From assembly GCA_008711295.1 (NCBI GenBank), contig VUYV01000004.1, positions 5,178,173 to 5,242,172 of the forward strand: a stretch of 64,000 nt of DNA. The letters run 5' to 3'. This DNA comes from Anarhynchus alexandrinus (lineage: Eukaryota > Chordata > Aves > Charadriiformes > Charadriidae). Made by a program: the position numbers and the translations under genes. Position 1 is the first letter of the stretch; every line of letters begins with the position of its first letter. The notes under the pieces were generated by a model. The model was not told the origin of the DNA and ran no database searches. It was given only the letters and a program-made list of their open reading frames with translations. Positions 23,001 through 36,800 of this stretch are shown here, piece by piece.

Positions 23001-26000
23001 CTCCTCCTCCCTGGGGGCTGCGAGGAACCTCCTGGAAGGCAGTCCGGACCCGGCAGAGCCGGGGCAGCCAGCACACCACGCTCACCCCATCACCGGAGAG
23101 TCACGAACCCACGGTTTAAGTCTCCAGTTGAATTTCTGTCCAAGTTTACACATGACCCTAACGGGGCATTTGACTTACAGCTAAGGATTAGCACCTTAGC
23201 ACTAAGCAAAAAACAAAAACATAAAAAAAGCTCTCCCAACTGCAATCTTCACCGAAAAGCAGCATCAACCCCCTTCAGTTCAAACCACGCTGTGGTTCAT
23301 TCTCCCACACAACCCAAAAACCTGACGCTCATCCAGCCCTCCTAGTACGTCTTTAACGTAGTTGCATAATGATTTAAGATACAATTTTATTATTTCACAT
23401 GTAAAATAGCCAAACTCTTTTCCATGTTTAAAATGATCACTACGCAGTAAGTAATAAAAATGGTGTTGTACCAATAACTGGGAAAGTCACCCAGGTGCCA
23501 TTTTGCTGGTGCAGGACAAATTCTCCACCCTATCGACCTTCCCAGCACAAAGCTACTTTTCCTTTACTTTCCTGACATCTCTGAAATTCTATTAATAAAA
23601 GGGAAAGGGTGAGTTTCCCTTACAGAAAAACACTAATTTTTCTCAAAGTCACAGATGTAAATTAAAAGTAGTTGGACCCCAAAGTCACTGAAGTATCTCC
23701 TGCCAACAGGTGCAGCAGCAAATCAGGAATAAAACTTCTAACCTGCTTCTGCATTAGAGGGGAAATGGGGAGAAAGGAAGAAGATGACCAAACTTTGGAA
23801 ACCTGCAACTTTTCTCTTCATACTTCATTTTGCCTCTTCTTTTACAGCAACATGATTTGCAGATGAAACACCACAAGCATCTCTGGAAGTTCTTTTTTTT
23901 TTTTCCGAACAGACTGGCTCACCTGTAGACCCAAAACTATGAACCCCAAATACCATCTGTTTCCCTCCCCCTGCAACAAAAGCGGAGACCTCTTATGCCA
24001 ACCTGGCCTGAAGCCTTTCTGATGCAGCTTTGCCCATGGTTTTGAAGTGTGCAGTGAGGGATTAGTACATTTTTAGGCCTTCAGGGAACATTTTTTTTTC
24101 TTAGTTTAAAGAAGAAAGCCCATGGTGCGCTAAAATAAGAACTTTAAAAATGTAGCTTTAAAAATTAGCACCCTGGGCACTGACCTACACAAGCTGCTCC
24201 ACTCAGCCAGGCCATCCACCGCTTTGTTAGCCGTGACCCAGAGCGCCTTACGTATTCCTCTGCACTTTAAAGGGGTCAGACGAGCTCCCAAACAGGCTCA
24301 GCGCTCCCAAAGAGACCTCGCTCTTTCCTCCCGCTTTTGTTCTTCAGCAGCCGTGTGCTTGGAGCAGGGCTCTGCATCCTGAGGTTATTACACATTTCTC
24401 TAATGGATTTCCATGCATAGTAAATTAGCTCATTAATGAATTGATTTGAAGGAAGAGTTCGCTGCAGGGGCCGGGAACCCAAAGACACACGCCTACCACT
24501 GAACAAGTCACTTCTGCGACACTGCATCGCGTGTCCTGCTGGCAAAGGTCCCATTAAATCACCTTGCACTTCTGCCGCTCGTTCTCCATCCCCACCATTA
24601 TGAAAGAGATATGGGAACCGCTCTTGCCTCCACAGCGACTTATCTGTGGAGGTCTGGTCTCATTCCTCACAGGCCTTTGCCATTTGGGACTGTCGCGTTT
24701 GTTGTTCCCGTTAAGGGAGTTGGTGATTCCAGCAGTAACCTTTGCAGTGTTTGAATCGTTTGGATTGCAGCTCATTTGGATTGCCACTAGGGACTGCAGG
24801 CCCACCCTGAGGGTTGTTACCAGTCTGCAAAATCCCAAAACTACGGTGTTTGCTTGCTATTGCTGCCCACAAAGAGGGAATCGAGTCTGGGAACAGCCGC
24901 CCCGAGCTGCTAACTGAATATTTCCAGATGAACCCAGGAACATACCTCCGTGCTCCAGCACCCAGCGCTACCTTGTAAACAAATGCCCTTATATAGGTCT
25001 GTGTGGGCAAAGTTAATTATCTCCAAATAGCTTCCAGAAGCCTCAAATCAATTTATGAAAACAAAAATTAACTTTCCATATAAACATAATTACAGTGAGA
25101 CAACAGTATCCAGCCTGGTGCTAGTGCTGGTTTTGGAAGCTGGGCAGAAAGCCAAATGAGTTCATTAGGCACTGTAATTAATAATGGTTTTCCCCTGCTT
25201 TAGGAAGCCATTTATGGTCCGAAGAGGCAAAGGTACTGGGGGAAAAAACCCCACAGCTGACAAGTTTTAAAAGGTGCTTCTGCAACAATGATTTATTTTA
25301 GAGCCTCCACGTGAACATATATCATTTAACGAACATAAAAAGAGCAGAAAAAAATAACACTGCAGCAAGATCTGTTCACTCTGCTCAAAAAGATGCCTAG
25401 GAAGACTTTTCTTGAGAAGGAACCACCAGGTTTCTCCTCAAGAAATGAGCATCACCCACTTCACAACACAAGAGGACTCAAGGTAGCACCACATAACCAG
25501 CTTCCCCTGTTCAGTCCCCCACCTCCATCGTGCCATGAGCCTCGAACAGCGCGAGATCCTCAAAATGCAAGAGGGGCCCACGAGCAAATCCCCTTTCATG
25601 GTTCTGATCCCAGCAAAACACTAAGAAGTTTCTTTGGTTTTTAAGCAAATCTCCTTTCCTATCAGCTCTGAACTTGGTAGCCTCTTATTCTCAGGCTACA
25701 GATGGACATCCACATTGTGAGCGCTGATCATTTTGTCTCTCAAAGTGCCCACTGGCAATGCGCAATCTGAAATGGAGGTCCACCATGTGCGAGAAACCCA
25801 CATCCATCGTCATCTGTCCCACTGAGCCCAGAAAGCTCGTGCTGATGTTACCAAGAAAGTGCTAGTCAGTATTGATAGCTACCACCCTGGATGATAAAGG
25901 TGTAAGAGTACAAGAGGCGAACCGTGTTCCACTGCGCAGTCGTTTCTGTGGAAGCAGAAGGTCAGTACTGCACAAGTCACCAAACATCCAGTTAACAGGA

Positions 26001-26879
26001 CAAATTAAAAGCACAGAAAGACAGCACCCACCTCACCATCAATATCTAAATAGCTGGACTTCTAACACCACACCCTAAATGCTATTACCTTTCTCTTCAG
26101 TTCTCTGACCAGAGCTCCCTTGGAGCCTCGTGCAGCTTGCAAACCAACAGCGTGCAGCAGAGAGGTGCTGACTCAGCAGCCGTCAGCTCACCGGCTGCTC
26201 TGCTGTCACCCATCCACCAGCAACAAAGCCACAAGATCCCACCCATACCACAGACCCACAGGATTTCCGAGTGGCCACTGTCACTCCCCACCTGCCAGCT
26301 ATCCCTGGCACTCCTTCATCCCCCCAACCCCTGACTGATGGAGGACGCGTCATGTGGCTCTCACCCAAGGGAATATTTGGGTACGTGCGCCCCAAAGCCA
26401 AGAATCTCGGCAACCCCTGCCCTCTAACACCCCAACTCAGCTTCTTGCTCGGTTGCTCCACTTGCCTACAGCAGAAGGGGGGAAAAAAACCCCACATTAT
26501 GCATTACCTGGTGGAATACACAAACCCACGGCTCAGTCCCGCCGCCCGCCTCGCAGCACACCGCCGCAGAGCAGCGTAATCTATTTATGAATGGCAGCGG
26601 AACCCCTAGATTGAATTACGAGGCAGGTATTCAATCAGGCAGGATGTGTAGCTGCTTTCCAACAGACGGGAGGATTAAGAGAGCGATAGAATACATGCTT
26701 TCCCTTCCACATGACAGCATCTCCCTCTCCTCCCCTCCCCGACCGAGAAACTAGCAGAGGCTGTACTGGAAGAGAAGAGGATTTGCGGCGCTCAGGACCC
26801 ACAAGAAGGATTAGAGAAAGGTTACAGAGAACACGCGTGCGAAGACAACTCTGCTGTCTCATCCCCAGCAGAAGGGTTG
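20076..26879. other. unique non-coding sequence
   Basis: About 6.8 kb with no recognisable gene. Features seen are a C-run at about 20924-20933, a poly-T run near 23889-23903, and an AT-rich segment at 25010-25345 listed separately. The largest frames (22552-22923 and 22968-23345 plus, 24564-24917 plus) overlap other frames and show no family resemblance. Confidence 0.55.
25010..25345. promoter_or_regulatory. candidate conserved non-coding element, AT-rich
   Basis: AT-rich block with several TAAT and ATTAAT homeodomain-type cores ('aaagttaattatctcc', 'gtaattaataatgg') and little low-complexity sequence. It sits in otherwise mixed composition. This pattern is typical of vertebrate developmental enhancers, but conservation cannot be judged from one sequence. 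Confidence 0.25.
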
Positions 26880-27115
26880 TAAGACAGCACCCTGCGCAAG
26901 AGGGGGCAAACACACCTGAGGCAGCGCGGGGGGGTGCAGCTGGAAGAGGAGGCCATGGCCCCACGCCGTGCAGCCAAGCGCTTGCGCGGGGTCTAGCCCG
27001 GGACCGCAGCTCCTGCTCTAGGCAGAGCTCGAGGACAGCCTTCGCCATTTTCTAAAAGGCCTGCGCAGCGTGGAGAGCCGCAGGCGAGGGAGGCGGCAGG
27101 CAGCTCTTCTTGGTA
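26880..27115. promoter_or_regulatory. small CpG cluster with YY1-type motif
   Basis: I count 17 CpG dinucleotides between 26881 and 27120, against the general CpG scarcity of the surrounding DNA. Inside, 27043-27051 reads CGCCATTTT, the reverse complement of AAAATGGCG, the core of the YY1 consensus. It could be a small promoter or a distal element. No exon, TATA box or splice donor convincingly accompanies it. A CR1 begins about 170 bases downstream. Confidence 0.35.
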
Positions 27116-27284
27116 TTCCACTTACACCCCAGGTCTGTCATCTCCAGCTGCGCCAAGTCCTGCACACGCAGAAGATGGGAAAAGCCCCGACTCACAAGAG
27201 CACAACCCATGCAAGCTCCCAATTCCCACTCCACCCGCTGCTACCATTCCTGGGGACAGATGTTGTAGCAGAGCATGACACGGA

Positions 27285-27684
27285 AATAAGGGAAAGACTG
27301 AGGGACATGGGTCTTTTTAGTCTAGAGAAAAGAAGATTGAGGGGGGATCTTATTAATGCTTGTAAATACTTAAAGGGAGGGTGCCAGGGGGATGGGAACA
27401 GTCTTTTTTCAGTGGTGCCCAGTGACAGGACAAGAGGGAACAGGCACAAACTTGAACATAGGAAGTTCCGTCGAAACATGAGGAAGAACTTCTTTCTGTG
27501 ATGGTGGCAGAGCACTGGCACAGGCTGCCCAGAGAGGTTGTGGAGTCTCCCACTCTGGAGACATTCAAAACCTGCCTGGATGCCGTCCTGTGTGACTTGC
27601 TGTAGGTGACCCTGCTCTGGCGGGGGGGTTGGACTAGATGATCTCCAGAGGTCCCTTCCAACCCTGACCATTCTGTGATTGTGA
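27285..27684 (+). mobile_element. CR1 LINE, older subfamily, 5'-truncated 3' end
   Basis: CR1 landmarks in order are 'tctttttagtctagagaaaa' (diverged form of 'ctgttcagcctggagaag'), 'gtgacaggacaagagggaac', 'catgaggaagaacttctttc', 'aggctgcccagagaggttgt', 'ggttggactagatgatctcc', 'aggtcccttccaacc' and the end 'attctgtgattgtga'. It differs from the other three CR1 copies across the whole 3' UTR, so it belongs to a different subfamily and is probably an older insertion. Open frames here on both strands are CR1 by-products. Confidence 0.93.
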
Positions 27685-30600
27685 CTGCTTTGAGCCCAGA
27701 GAAGAACCCCTGTGCACAGCTGTGAAAGCCATCTGATGGAAGGAGACCGCAGTCTAGCACAAGAAGACAGAGGACAGTGTTTCACATGATGTAGGGAAGA
27801 AATTCTCTATCTGATGCAGCAGGATTACATCATGTCTGACGGCAGAGGCCCATTGTGCTCTCTCTTGTAAAGGAGGATTACCCTATATCTGATCTGCAAG
27901 AAGGATTATTGTGTTTGAAGCGGGTCGAGTACAATCAGGATAAACTCAGAGTAATACGCTGGTGGAAGGTTTCGCTGGATTTGTGACGGGGCAGACGGAG
28001 AGCAGCATGCCACAGGCATTAGCAATGATGCATCCACATCCCGGACCTCCGAGAGATGATTTCAGCATGGGACACAGGGACACTTCACTGCCAGCCCCCA
28101 GCTCACTTGACAGGTTACTGAAAAAACTCATGCCTGAGTTTATAAGAGATCCACGCAGTTCTAGGGAAAAAAAATGCCAACTTCCCTTAATTCTCCTCTT
28201 GATTTTGGCCCTTTTTGGTCCCATCTGACCCAGCACCTATCTTCGGCCCTTCCCTTGCACATAATTCCCTGTGCTTGAATGACCACTTCTTTTTATTTAT
28301 AATTAAAAACTTAATTGCATTTGACAGTGATAAACATGCAATGTATGCTTTAATGTCTTACACTATATTAACTCTGGGACATGTATTTATTGCATTCTCC
28401 GTTATCAATACTCCAATAAACTTCCCATTAAACCTTGTTACAAGAAAATTGAGTTTTCATTGAAGTCCACAGGACTGGTCTATTACTGCAGGAATCACAT
28501 CAGGGAAGACATCACAGCCATCCTAACACAACACAAGCCAGACAGCACTTAACACACCGGATGGCATTTATCAAGATATTGACTATAAATCGTTGCAATT
28601 GGAACTGCAAGAGAAGGCAAAGCCTAGATGCCTGCTGGGGTCATCCAGACCTTATTTTACTTTATGCTGGGTCATCCCTGGGTTTGTCTTCAAGAATTAT
28701 ATTTTTTTTTTTAAATACCATCCCATCAGCAGGGGAAAGCCACATGTCTCAACACCTGACCGAAAGGTTTTGCATTAGACACCACTTTCAGCTGAGGAGA
28801 AACAGCGATGGGGATTTGGTGAGACTCACGCCAGCTGCAGAGAGTGCAGCCTATAGACTGCAGATAACCCTCACAGCTCCTCGTCTCTGCTACTAGGAGG
28901 TTCATACTCAGTTTGGCACAAAAAGGCACCTCTTGATTAATACTCCCCCACAAACACCCATTTCATTCTTTCCTCTTTCTCACCAAATCCTCCTGCTAGA
29001 ATCTATCCTTCAGGAAAAAAAAAAAAAAATCTGCAGCAAAGCAAGCAGATTTGCTGCATTCTCAGTATTTGACAGAAGGAAGAACAGATTGGGACTCCAT
29101 GAAGAGTGACTCATTATCAGCAAATAGTTTTAAGTGATGATTGTTTCATCACCACCCACCCAGCTCTTCCCTCCGTCTGCAGGCTAGAGCAAAAACTCAC
29201 TGCACGAGGATGACAAAAAAGAAAAATTAGACAGATGACCTTACCTCTTGCTTCCTCTCCCAAGATTGAGACCAGAACGCTCTAAAAAGGGAATGTGCAA
29301 CAGGCTCCGAAAACCTTGGGTTACAGATTGGGGGCTTAAGGGTTTTCTTTTCTTCCAAAAGCAGTGCGTAACGTCGTCTCCCTTCTTAACCTATCCAAGG
29401 AAATGCTGAAAAACACTTCCAGACATCTGCCCTTTCCCTGTGCAAACATATGCTGAGCTAACCCTTAGGGACACTAACACCCTTGCAGTCGTTTAGCAGC
29501 TAAGCCCTTGCTGTAGGATCAAAGCTCAGTTGCAATGTGCCAATTGATGTTGCTGTAAATGAGCATTAGCGCATTTGGGATCCAGCAGGACTGGTGTCTG
29601 AAGGTGAAGAATCCTGCACCGCCAGTCAAACACATCAAAACTCTATCAATAGGAGGGTACAGAAGGTTACGGCAGCAAGAAACGAAACCCTTGCTGTATT
29701 ACGTTGCTCTCGGCAACTACTTCCAGCAGTGAGCTGCGTTTAGGAGAATAGCTGCAGAGCAAATCTGGAGAGAGAGAGAAAGAGAGGAAAGCAATCACAC
29801 ACACTCTACCTAAAGAGGATTTTTGAATTGAGATGGCTCGAGGGCAACCATACAAGTATAATGGATATGTCTTGCTCCGGGCACGATAGCCTGGCTTCTT
29901 CCATCACAAGCAAGGGAGGAGGTTAGAGAGAGGGAGAGAAGACGAGAGAATGGGGCAGCCCCCCATGGCGTTGTCCTCCCATCCACCCAGCAGCCTCAGA
30001 GCAGGGGCAGCAGGTTTGCAGACTGGGCTTTCCAGGACCGTGACCTCTCTTCTCCAGTTCTCCATACAACAACACCACCCCGCTTCAAGTTCCCAAACGC
30101 TCTCAGAATGATCCTCTGCAGGGGAACCCACTCACCAAAGAGCTATTTCCACTACCATGCCAACCCTTGCCAGGCAGAGGGGCACGTGGGGAGTTCTGTT
30201 ATCAAGAGATAATCACATCCCCAGAGCATTACCGAGCATAAAATACAGCTGTGCCTCTGATCCTCTGGGTGCAGTTACCTCCTCGCAGACCGTGCTCCCA
30301 CCTGCCCTAAAGCTGCCTGCAGTGCTATTATCAAATTGTTTGTACCTCTACATTGCTGTAAATTATTGAGCAGTATTTGAAGCCCCAGAAGGCATTAATT
30401 CACATATCCAAAATAAGTAAATAAAAACCTTTTCCATCAGAACATCCACTTAGACCTTGATATTCCAAGAACAAATAAAATTGCCACAAAGTCTGAAAAA
30501 AATTCCTTGCAATATTAAACACAAACCCACACTGTGAAAAATGGCTCACAAATCCTATCATTTGAATATCCAGATGAGCTTGCAGGCATTTTGCATCTCA

Positions 30601-31790
30601 GCTACCAGCACGGGTCGTATTTTGCAGGCTTCACGTGGCTACCAAAGGTGGTGACAGCCATCATTGACTAGTTTGCCAAGTAGCGATACAAACTTAAAAT
30701 ATTCTTCAATTACCTTTTTCGTTCTGAGGGCTACCAGCCTCATCCAGTTTCTGACCATGAGATTTATATATTTTGCTTTCTTCCAAGACTTTGAGGAATA
30801 TAAAACCAGGTACAGTGGAAAGGGAGAATTTTGCATATAGTTTCTCCTCCAGAATCTAGCAGTAGGAAGAATTCAAAGCCAGACGGGTTTTTGGGATGAC
30901 CCCAGCCATCCATTGTCAGGCAGGAGCAGATTAGGTGGTCAGTTCCCCCTCTTCCCATAACCTTCTTCAGGATATGACCAGAAAAAACACACTGCCGTGC
31001 TGGCACCTGCCACCACTTTGTCCAAAGGTGCTTTAGAGGAAGACCAAAGATTTAATGACTTTCTGTTATTAGCTCTCTGCCACTATCGCTTAAAACATCT
31101 CTACAACATGGAGGTAGGAAGTGAGGAGAGAGAAAGACAGCAGTCAAAATGACATCGCTGACCTACCTCCCTCTCTGACAGAGGTAGAGTCTCAAAGTCC
31201 CCATTATCCCACAACTCAACCCCTACAGAGTCATGCAAATCACCACATGGGACAAGGTCACCTTTAATCTCCATTAGCATTAGCCCTTGTTTATTTTCCA
31301 ACCTTTACTCCCAGTTGAAAGCCCAAAGCAGAGCAAGAGACAATTCCTTTCCCTGGACACTTACTGCATTATGAAACATGGATTTAAAAAAAGGTTTTCT
31401 ATCTGTATGCTAAAATGCCTGTTTGGTTTTTTTTTTTTTAAAAAAGACAACTTTGCCTGAGGGAAGCCACTCTTTGTTTTGGCTTAACTGAATACCCATT
31501 AATTTTATAAGAACGAGTAGGGGGAAGGGCTTGTGTCTCCACAGATTTATAGCCTTTTCATGCCAACTGGGAAGGAAATTCTCACATGCTCATGTAGCAT
31601 CAGACTTCTCCCACAAAGCTCATATTTACAGAAGAATGCAAAGTTCCCCAAGGGAGTCTAGGAGCTGATGAGACTATGAGGATCTGTTATTTATATTATA
31701 GCAGTGCCCAAGATTTTTGGACATTGCACACATTTCAGGGGAAGACGCAGCCCCTCCCTGACAGGGTTCACGCTCCCAGCAAATTATTCA

Positions 31791-31821
31791 CTTTCATGGA
31801 AATCAGCAGGAGTTTCACGTG
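31791..31821. repeat. weak match to ancient amniote repeat
   Basis: The segment 'catggaaatcagcaggagtt' plus 'tcacgtg' resembles the 'ttgaaatcagtgggagtt' module of a dispersed repeat family seen widely in bird and reptile genomes. It is short and diverged, so a chance match is possible. Confidence 0.25.
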
Positions 31822-33790
31822 TTTTTCTGGAACAGAGCTAATAGTTCACACAACGCAGAGGCAACCTGATGCCTATGTCTGGCCACTCCAGCAAACAAAG
31901 AGCTACTCATTCAGATCATAGTTGCTGTGCCCAAACTTGCCCAACGGGATCGCGGTTGAGCAACAGAAGAGCCACGCTGTGCCAGATGCACCTGGAAGCA
32001 ACTCCACTGAAGTCACCAGAGACGATTGTGAAAGAAATTTGTGTGTAATCTGACTGATTTGACAAACTTGTTGAATTTCTGACAGTACGCCGAATCAACC
32101 AGCTGCCAACAGAGCTGGTGTCATCACTTCTCCTTCAAGCCACAAGTGATTCATCGTAGTTAATGAAACCCGTTTTCCACTCGCTTATGCTGGGGGCACA
32201 GAGCGAAGGAAGGATGCAGCGTGGTTTGCCCTAGAGCCAGAGAACGCTTTTCTTTTTCATAAGAAACCCTTCACTGAAGGGAAAAAAGTTGTTTCACACA
32301 CCTGAAGGCACTCACTGAGCCTACAGACCCTTCCAGAATGAAAAAGGCTTAGACAGACCTTAACTTTCCTTTAATTCGCTTTGGATTTGCCCAGAAGCGT
32401 CTGGTGCAGGTACCATGAGAGCCTTCTAAGATGTCTACCCACAAAGAAGAAGGAGAAGAGGGGGGAGAGGGGGGAGCACACAGACTATTCAGTCTAAGGA
32501 CCAGACCAGGATGGGTGGAGAAAGAAGAGAAAGGCCCAGTAAGGGTCAAACACATAACAACCTACTGCAGCCTAGAAAGTCCTTATCCTATCTGCAATGT
32601 GTGTGCAGAACAGAGAAGTGATGGACTTATGATTACAGAAAAGAAAATGTGGATTAGCTTTAAGAAAACCCCTTCTACCAGAAAGAGCAAAATTTGTAAA
32701 TAGAGACCATGAGGTGAGGTGACCATGGCACCTCAGCTTTGGAGATCTGCAAAGCATTGCTCCACACACATGGCCCCACACAGGCTGGGAAGGAGGACTA
32801 CACAGCTTCATGGGGTCCCTCACACTCCTACAATCAACAGGGAACTCCTGAAAAAAGTAGTACAGAAATTCAAAACATTTTCTGATGGTAGAGCTCTAGG
32901 CTAGGCACATGCGGAGTGTCACCACTACATCCAAATCCCTCAAGCACATTCCAGACAGGCTGTATCCAAATGATGGAGCTTCAGGAGACAGCTGGAGCCT
33001 CCTCAGGGGACCAGCAGAGCCTTCCCATCCTATCACCAGATTTGAGTACGTCTGTGTCACGAACACAGACCAGAGGCAGCCCAAGCAGAAACAACTGTAT
33101 TTCCCAAATCTTGCCTGGGGCAACACCACACACAGGATTTCGCTGGAAGTGCTCTGTTCCCAGGACAAATCTTCACCCAGCACAGGATCTCCTGGAGCTG
33201 ATCTGAGCATCTCTGCCCTCAGGGCAGCAGAGGAGTGCCTACCAACTCCCTGTTCACATCAGTTTTAACTTTTTCTTACTACTTTTAGCTTCTGATAGGA
33301 AGCAAAGCCTGTTGTCATGCAGAGGTTTGTAAGTGATGAACATTTGCCTTTCTGCCTACGGAAAGCTGCCAAATCATAAAGCTCCATCCTGTTTGTAAAG
33401 CAAGCCCTGGGGTATTATTTTTCCTAAAGTCAATGATGTCACAGAAATACTACTTGAAAACAGAATCTAAAATTACACTCTTGAGTGCAACACATTCTGG
33501 AGTTTTCGTTGGCACTGCTAAAATTGTTCTGTTGTGTTTTTCTGGCACAGGCCACAGTCAGATAATTGCTTGGGGCTAATCTTGAGAAGGCAAAATATAC
33601 ACAACCAGCACAATTCCACTTCTGCTCCATCCTCTATTAAGAAACAAATATTCTCCACAGCATGAAGTCGGGTTATCTTTGCCAACAAACTCTACTAAAT
33701 GGAGCAGAGTGAATTTGGGGAGGGGTGTAGAGAGTACAATTTTGGCAGGGCCAAAAGCTTTTGTGAATTATTGCATGGCCAAATTGTTAC

Positions 33791-33826
33791 TTTTTTTTTT
33801 TTTTTAAAGAAAAAGGGGGGGGGGAG
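33791..33826. repeat. homopolymer junction T17 / A-rich / G10
   Basis: Seventeen T are followed by AAAGAAAAA and then ten G. Such juxtaposed runs are prone to slippage and miscalling, so exact lengths are unreliable. Confidence 0.85.
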
Positions 33827-36800
33827 GAAGAGGCTCTATCAAGAGGTCAAAGAGTTGTTTAGTCTGAAGGATTTCCGAATTGTTTTCCCCCCAGAAATAG
33901 GTGTGAATGAGGGAGAAAAGGGGACACCTATGCTACTTACTCTGCTCTGGCTCCAAGCAGAATTTCGTAACTGTTCCAGACAAGTTCAATCGGCCATTTA
34001 AAGACCTTTCCACCTCCTAAATTTACTGAGTTGTAAAATATTTGCTGCCCAGCATTATTCCACCCTATTTCCAGTAGGAGAAACTCTGTCAAGAGCCAGA
34101 GCACACGAAGCCATCATGGTGAGGTGGTCATAAGCAGTGCCAAGTTCTGCTTTCAAGAATATGCTTGCAACACCACCAGCATGATTGGGCCAGGTATTGT
34201 GTAATTCAACCAGATATCCCCTTTACCGTGTCTGGCAGAAATAACCATCATTCCCAGAAAACTGGTGTTTTCACCCTGACTTTGCTGTTGAGTGAGCTAC
34301 AGCAACTTGCTGTACCTCCTGCGTGCATCCAGACATTCCTTCACATGAATATCTTAGGATACGTGGATGAACAGCCTTGCTTAAGCAAAGCAGCATATGC
34401 AATTTGATTCAATATTCTGTTTTCAAAGGTCTTAACAGAGGTTAATACACCTTTAAAGGCTGCACAGTTAGCCTCTATCTGTGAAGAGATATTGTATTGG
34501 AAGAACAAAAAAGTACATGTGACCACCAAACCAAGATATTGCAAGGGTCAATGAATTTGAGAACCCGAGCACCTAACTTGGATCGCAAAAAGTCATCTAC
34601 AATATTGAGTCTGTCAAAATAATACAAGCTGAGACTGCTGTAAGAAAGGTCAGCCTCCTGGACGTGGAGTGAGAAAACGAAAGAGTTTGGCAAAAGCTGG
34701 CAGCTTGCACTGAACCAGTATTTCTGGTTGTACACGGCAAAGTTCACATCCCTTTTCGAACAGAAAAGCAAAAGCCTGCAGAGGAGAAAAGTTGGGGAGA
34801 AATACAGAGGCTGCCACCTCCCTCTGTGCTCAGTATCACAAGATATTTCTAAATCGGTGTACTTAATGTCAACAATCATCTCAAACGTAGGATGCTAACT
34901 TGCTCCAACTTCTCTAAGGACGCTGAACTGGCCTGCCAGTCCCAAACCCGAGCAGCCCATTTTCCAGGTGGTAGGCCAGAAGATATCAGCCTTCAGCATA
35001 ACCCAGCTTCCCACCTCTGCAGCTCTGCCAAGACACTCCATTCCTCCATCCCCTATATATCAGCATAATAACTAACAAAATTCTATAGGGGCAAACAGCA
35101 GGATGTCAAATCTGCTTACTCAGGTGCACTGCCAACGCTTCCAGTGAAGCCACCCCACCCTCCAGCCAGCTAAGATTTCTCATTAGAATATGAGGAAATT
35201 CAGCTTCAGCTGACAGCGAAATGCTTGAAATAGCCACAAGCCGTGGTAATTTGGGATTCTGGTTTCTGTCATCCCCTGCAAAGACGGCACTACAGTACGC
35301 AATTTCTGCAAAGGAGAAAAGTTGAGTTCGTTCAAGATAAGGCCCTGACACAGTTTATTTATTCGCAGTCTTTAGGGACTGTTTAGCAAGCTCCAGAAAC
35401 AGGCAGAATAGAGTTACATGATGGATTTCAATGATTTAGTCCATCAAGGAGAATTTGCACACAAACCCATCTTCCCAACACAGCACTCTTCGGGTAACAC
35501 TAGTCAAGGTATAACCAGTGGGGGGGAACAAGTCTGCTTAGGGGACCAGGAAAAAGTGAGTGAAAAAGGTGCAAGCTCTTTTTAACTCTAAGCACTGGAG
35601 TAAAACCAACCAAACAAAAAAAAAAATCAGTCTCCTACCCATCAAGAGTAGGAATTGTTATAATTTAACTCAGAGAAATGTTGCTTTTCTTTTGAGGCTC
35701 TTCGGGCATTTTGTTTGCAAATATTCTAGTAGTGCAGTGATGTACATCTCTCAAACGCCAGGAACTATTATTTAGGTTTCTCCTGAGCAACATCTCTCTG
35801 AGCTGGGATCTTCCTTGGGAGCTACAACAGGTGACATCGCTTCCGAAGCAGCACAACTCAGTGGCTATTTCAGTGTCTCTCCGGTGGGGGGGTGGGAGAT
35901 CTCAATGTGTGCCTTCCTCAGCAATCTAAGGGGCCCAATGCCTCCAAGGCAGATACTTGTATTTCAAATAAAGCCCACTGATTATCCTCACAGAACTTCC
36001 CAAACAGGCTGGAAGGAAAGAGCTCTGTGCTGATCTCGACCACTGGATTCCTTCAAGGCAGATTGTTACACCATGAGGTAAGAAAACGCTCCAGCTAACA
36101 ACAGGCCCTCTTGCTTTCTTATTTTCTTTGTCAGGCTTGGAAAAGCCCAAAGCCAGCCACTCCTGCTTTATTTTGGCACCTCTGCTAGTGATCCCAGCTG
36201 CAGCCAGATACCACAGAGCGGCGGAAACATTAAAGAGAACCGCACCACACTTCATCAAAACTCAAACCCCAAATCTTCACAGTCTGGGCAAGTACTCAAG
36301 TCAGTTTTGTTTCATCTAAAGGTTGATCCCGATTAGAATAAGCAGATGTGTAAAAGGAAAAAAAAAAAATGCTCAGCCTGAGTGTGCAGATACTGAGGGA
36401 ACACAGAGGTCAGGCTTCAACCACACACTCAATCGCTTGTTTATTTTTGCCCACCTTACCCTTCTGATTTCAGGCGGGGATAGGAACACGATGCTGAAAA
36501 TAAAAGCGAATACCTGGAGATCAGCCTCAGCACAGGAGCAGAAGCTTGAGGAGCCTCTGAGGAAAGCCAGCGCTCACAAGCTTTGGATTCCCACCCTCCA
36601 GGTTCAGATCAGCCTCTGAATTTGATGCCAGTCCAAACCAGAATCCCAGGCCTCCGGGGCTAGCTCAAGTCTAGCTTATTATAATATAGTGCTCATCAGC
36701 TGTAGTCATACATGCAGTCACCTAGAAGTTGCTCTGGTGGAACTCGGTCAATAGCACTCAGAGTTGACATTATTTACATTATCCCTGGAGTGGTAAATGG

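Noticed and set aside
27070..27785. 143- and 197-codon frames on opposite strands near 27.3 kb
   Set aside because: Both run through the CR1 element at 27285-27684 and are translations of its 3' region, not host genes.
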